Source of the DNA: an uncultured Prevotella sp.
GTDB taxonomy: Bacteria; Bacteroidota; Bacteroidia; Bacteroidales; Bacteroidaceae
Reading direction: 5' to 3'
Assembly (NCBI GenBank): GCA_900543975.1
Contig: UQTI01000074.1
Location: forward strand, 1-13,430
DNA: 13,430 nucleotides
Part shown: piece by piece, positions 13,249-13,430 of the stretch
Layout of the letters: the number at the start of each line of letters is the position of its first letter
How positions within the stretch are numbered: position 1 is the first letter of the stretch
Made by a program: the position numbers and the translations under genes
Notes under the pieces: model-generated
Told to the model about the DNA's origin: nothing
The model's database searches: none
What the model saw: the letters and a program-made list of their open reading frames with translations, nothing else

Positions 13249-13430
13249 GGAGCCGGACAACTCAAAGAAGAGTTTCCTTACTTATATGGAACTGGCTCTC
13301 GATGCAGAAGATTTGCGCGAAGGCACACGCAAACACAAGATTTGTGCCATTGAAACCGTGCGCACATTCGGTAAGCTCAACACCTATGGCGACTTGACTC
13401 CGAAGAACATCATCGCCTTTGACAACTGGC
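13205..13430 (+). CDS. Tyrosine integrase, core-binding part, partial (+1 frame)
   Basis: In the frame one base ahead of the upstream part, translation reads through TKEPDNSKKSFLTYMELAL and on to RKHKICAIETVRTFGKLNTY and DLTPKNIIAFDNW, the SAM-like core-binding domain of phage/ICE integrases. It runs off the right edge before the catalytic domain. If translated separately, the first in-frame ATG is at 13205, overlapping the upstream frame by 44 bp; the next is at 13286. The first residues from 13205 (Arg/Lys-rich) do not look native. One A fewer in the A7 tract would join both parts into a normal integrase linker. Confidence 0.65.
   Translation, partial: MARKSCRRRKRKKTKEPDNSKKSFLTYMELALDAEDLREGTRKHKICAIETVRTFGKLNTYGDLTPKNIIAFDNW

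Overview
The window reads as chromosome of a member of the Bacteroidetes, most likely a Prevotella-like member of the Bacteroidales. Evidence: most transcription units start behind a TAnnTTTG box (the Bacteroidetes -7 element) instead of E. coli-type -35/-10 boxes; Shine-Dalgarno sequences are mostly absent; and the gene content (class I fumarase, GSCFA hydrolase, large YfhO protein, stand-alone MetH activation domain, DUF4369 lipoprotein, DivIC/FtsB-like protein) is typical of that group. The genus is an inference from protein character; no search was run.

Layout. Positions 1-12132 carry nine genes, all on the minus strand. From right to left: (a) a DivIC/FtsB-like division protein overlapping a small four-helix membrane protein; (b) a DUF4369-type lipoprotein with a Pro/Ala-rich tail; (c) a probable operon of dihydroorotase (pyrC), the B12-dependent methionine synthase activation domain, a membrane-anchored metallophosphoesterase and a PlsC-type acyltransferase; (d) a YfhO membrane protein followed 8 bp later by a GSCFA SGNH-like hydrolase; (e) a class I fumarate hydratase ending in a strong hairpin terminator. 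These are housekeeping and envelope functions: pyrimidine synthesis, cobalamin-dependent methionine synthesis, phospholipid synthesis, cell-surface maintenance, anaerobic C4 metabolism and division.

The right end (12347-13430) differs. A tRNA-Arg(CCG) gene on the plus strand has a textbook promoter and terminator. A 38-bp near-copy of its 3' half lies 113 bp downstream. Next come two hairpins, an array of four TGCGTTACA direct repeats at 12/22/22-bp spacing, and a tyrosine-recombinase gene pointing out of the window. This is the entry end of an integrative element (genomic island, ICE or prophage) that uses the tRNA-Arg 3' end as attachment site. The integrase frame is broken at an A7 tract, so the arm-binding domain and the core-binding domain lie in different frames. 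Only the first ~0.9 kb of the element is visible, so its cargo is unknown.

The left 12 kb is ordinary core genome apart from small curiosities: an in-frame six-residue repeat inside the GSCFA enzyme, a 21-bp triplicate at one gene junction, and a promoter-plus-terminator pair that could mark a small RNA between pyrC and the lipoprotein gene. No new defence or biosynthetic system is visible. The most informative part is the tRNA/attachment-site/integrase junction.
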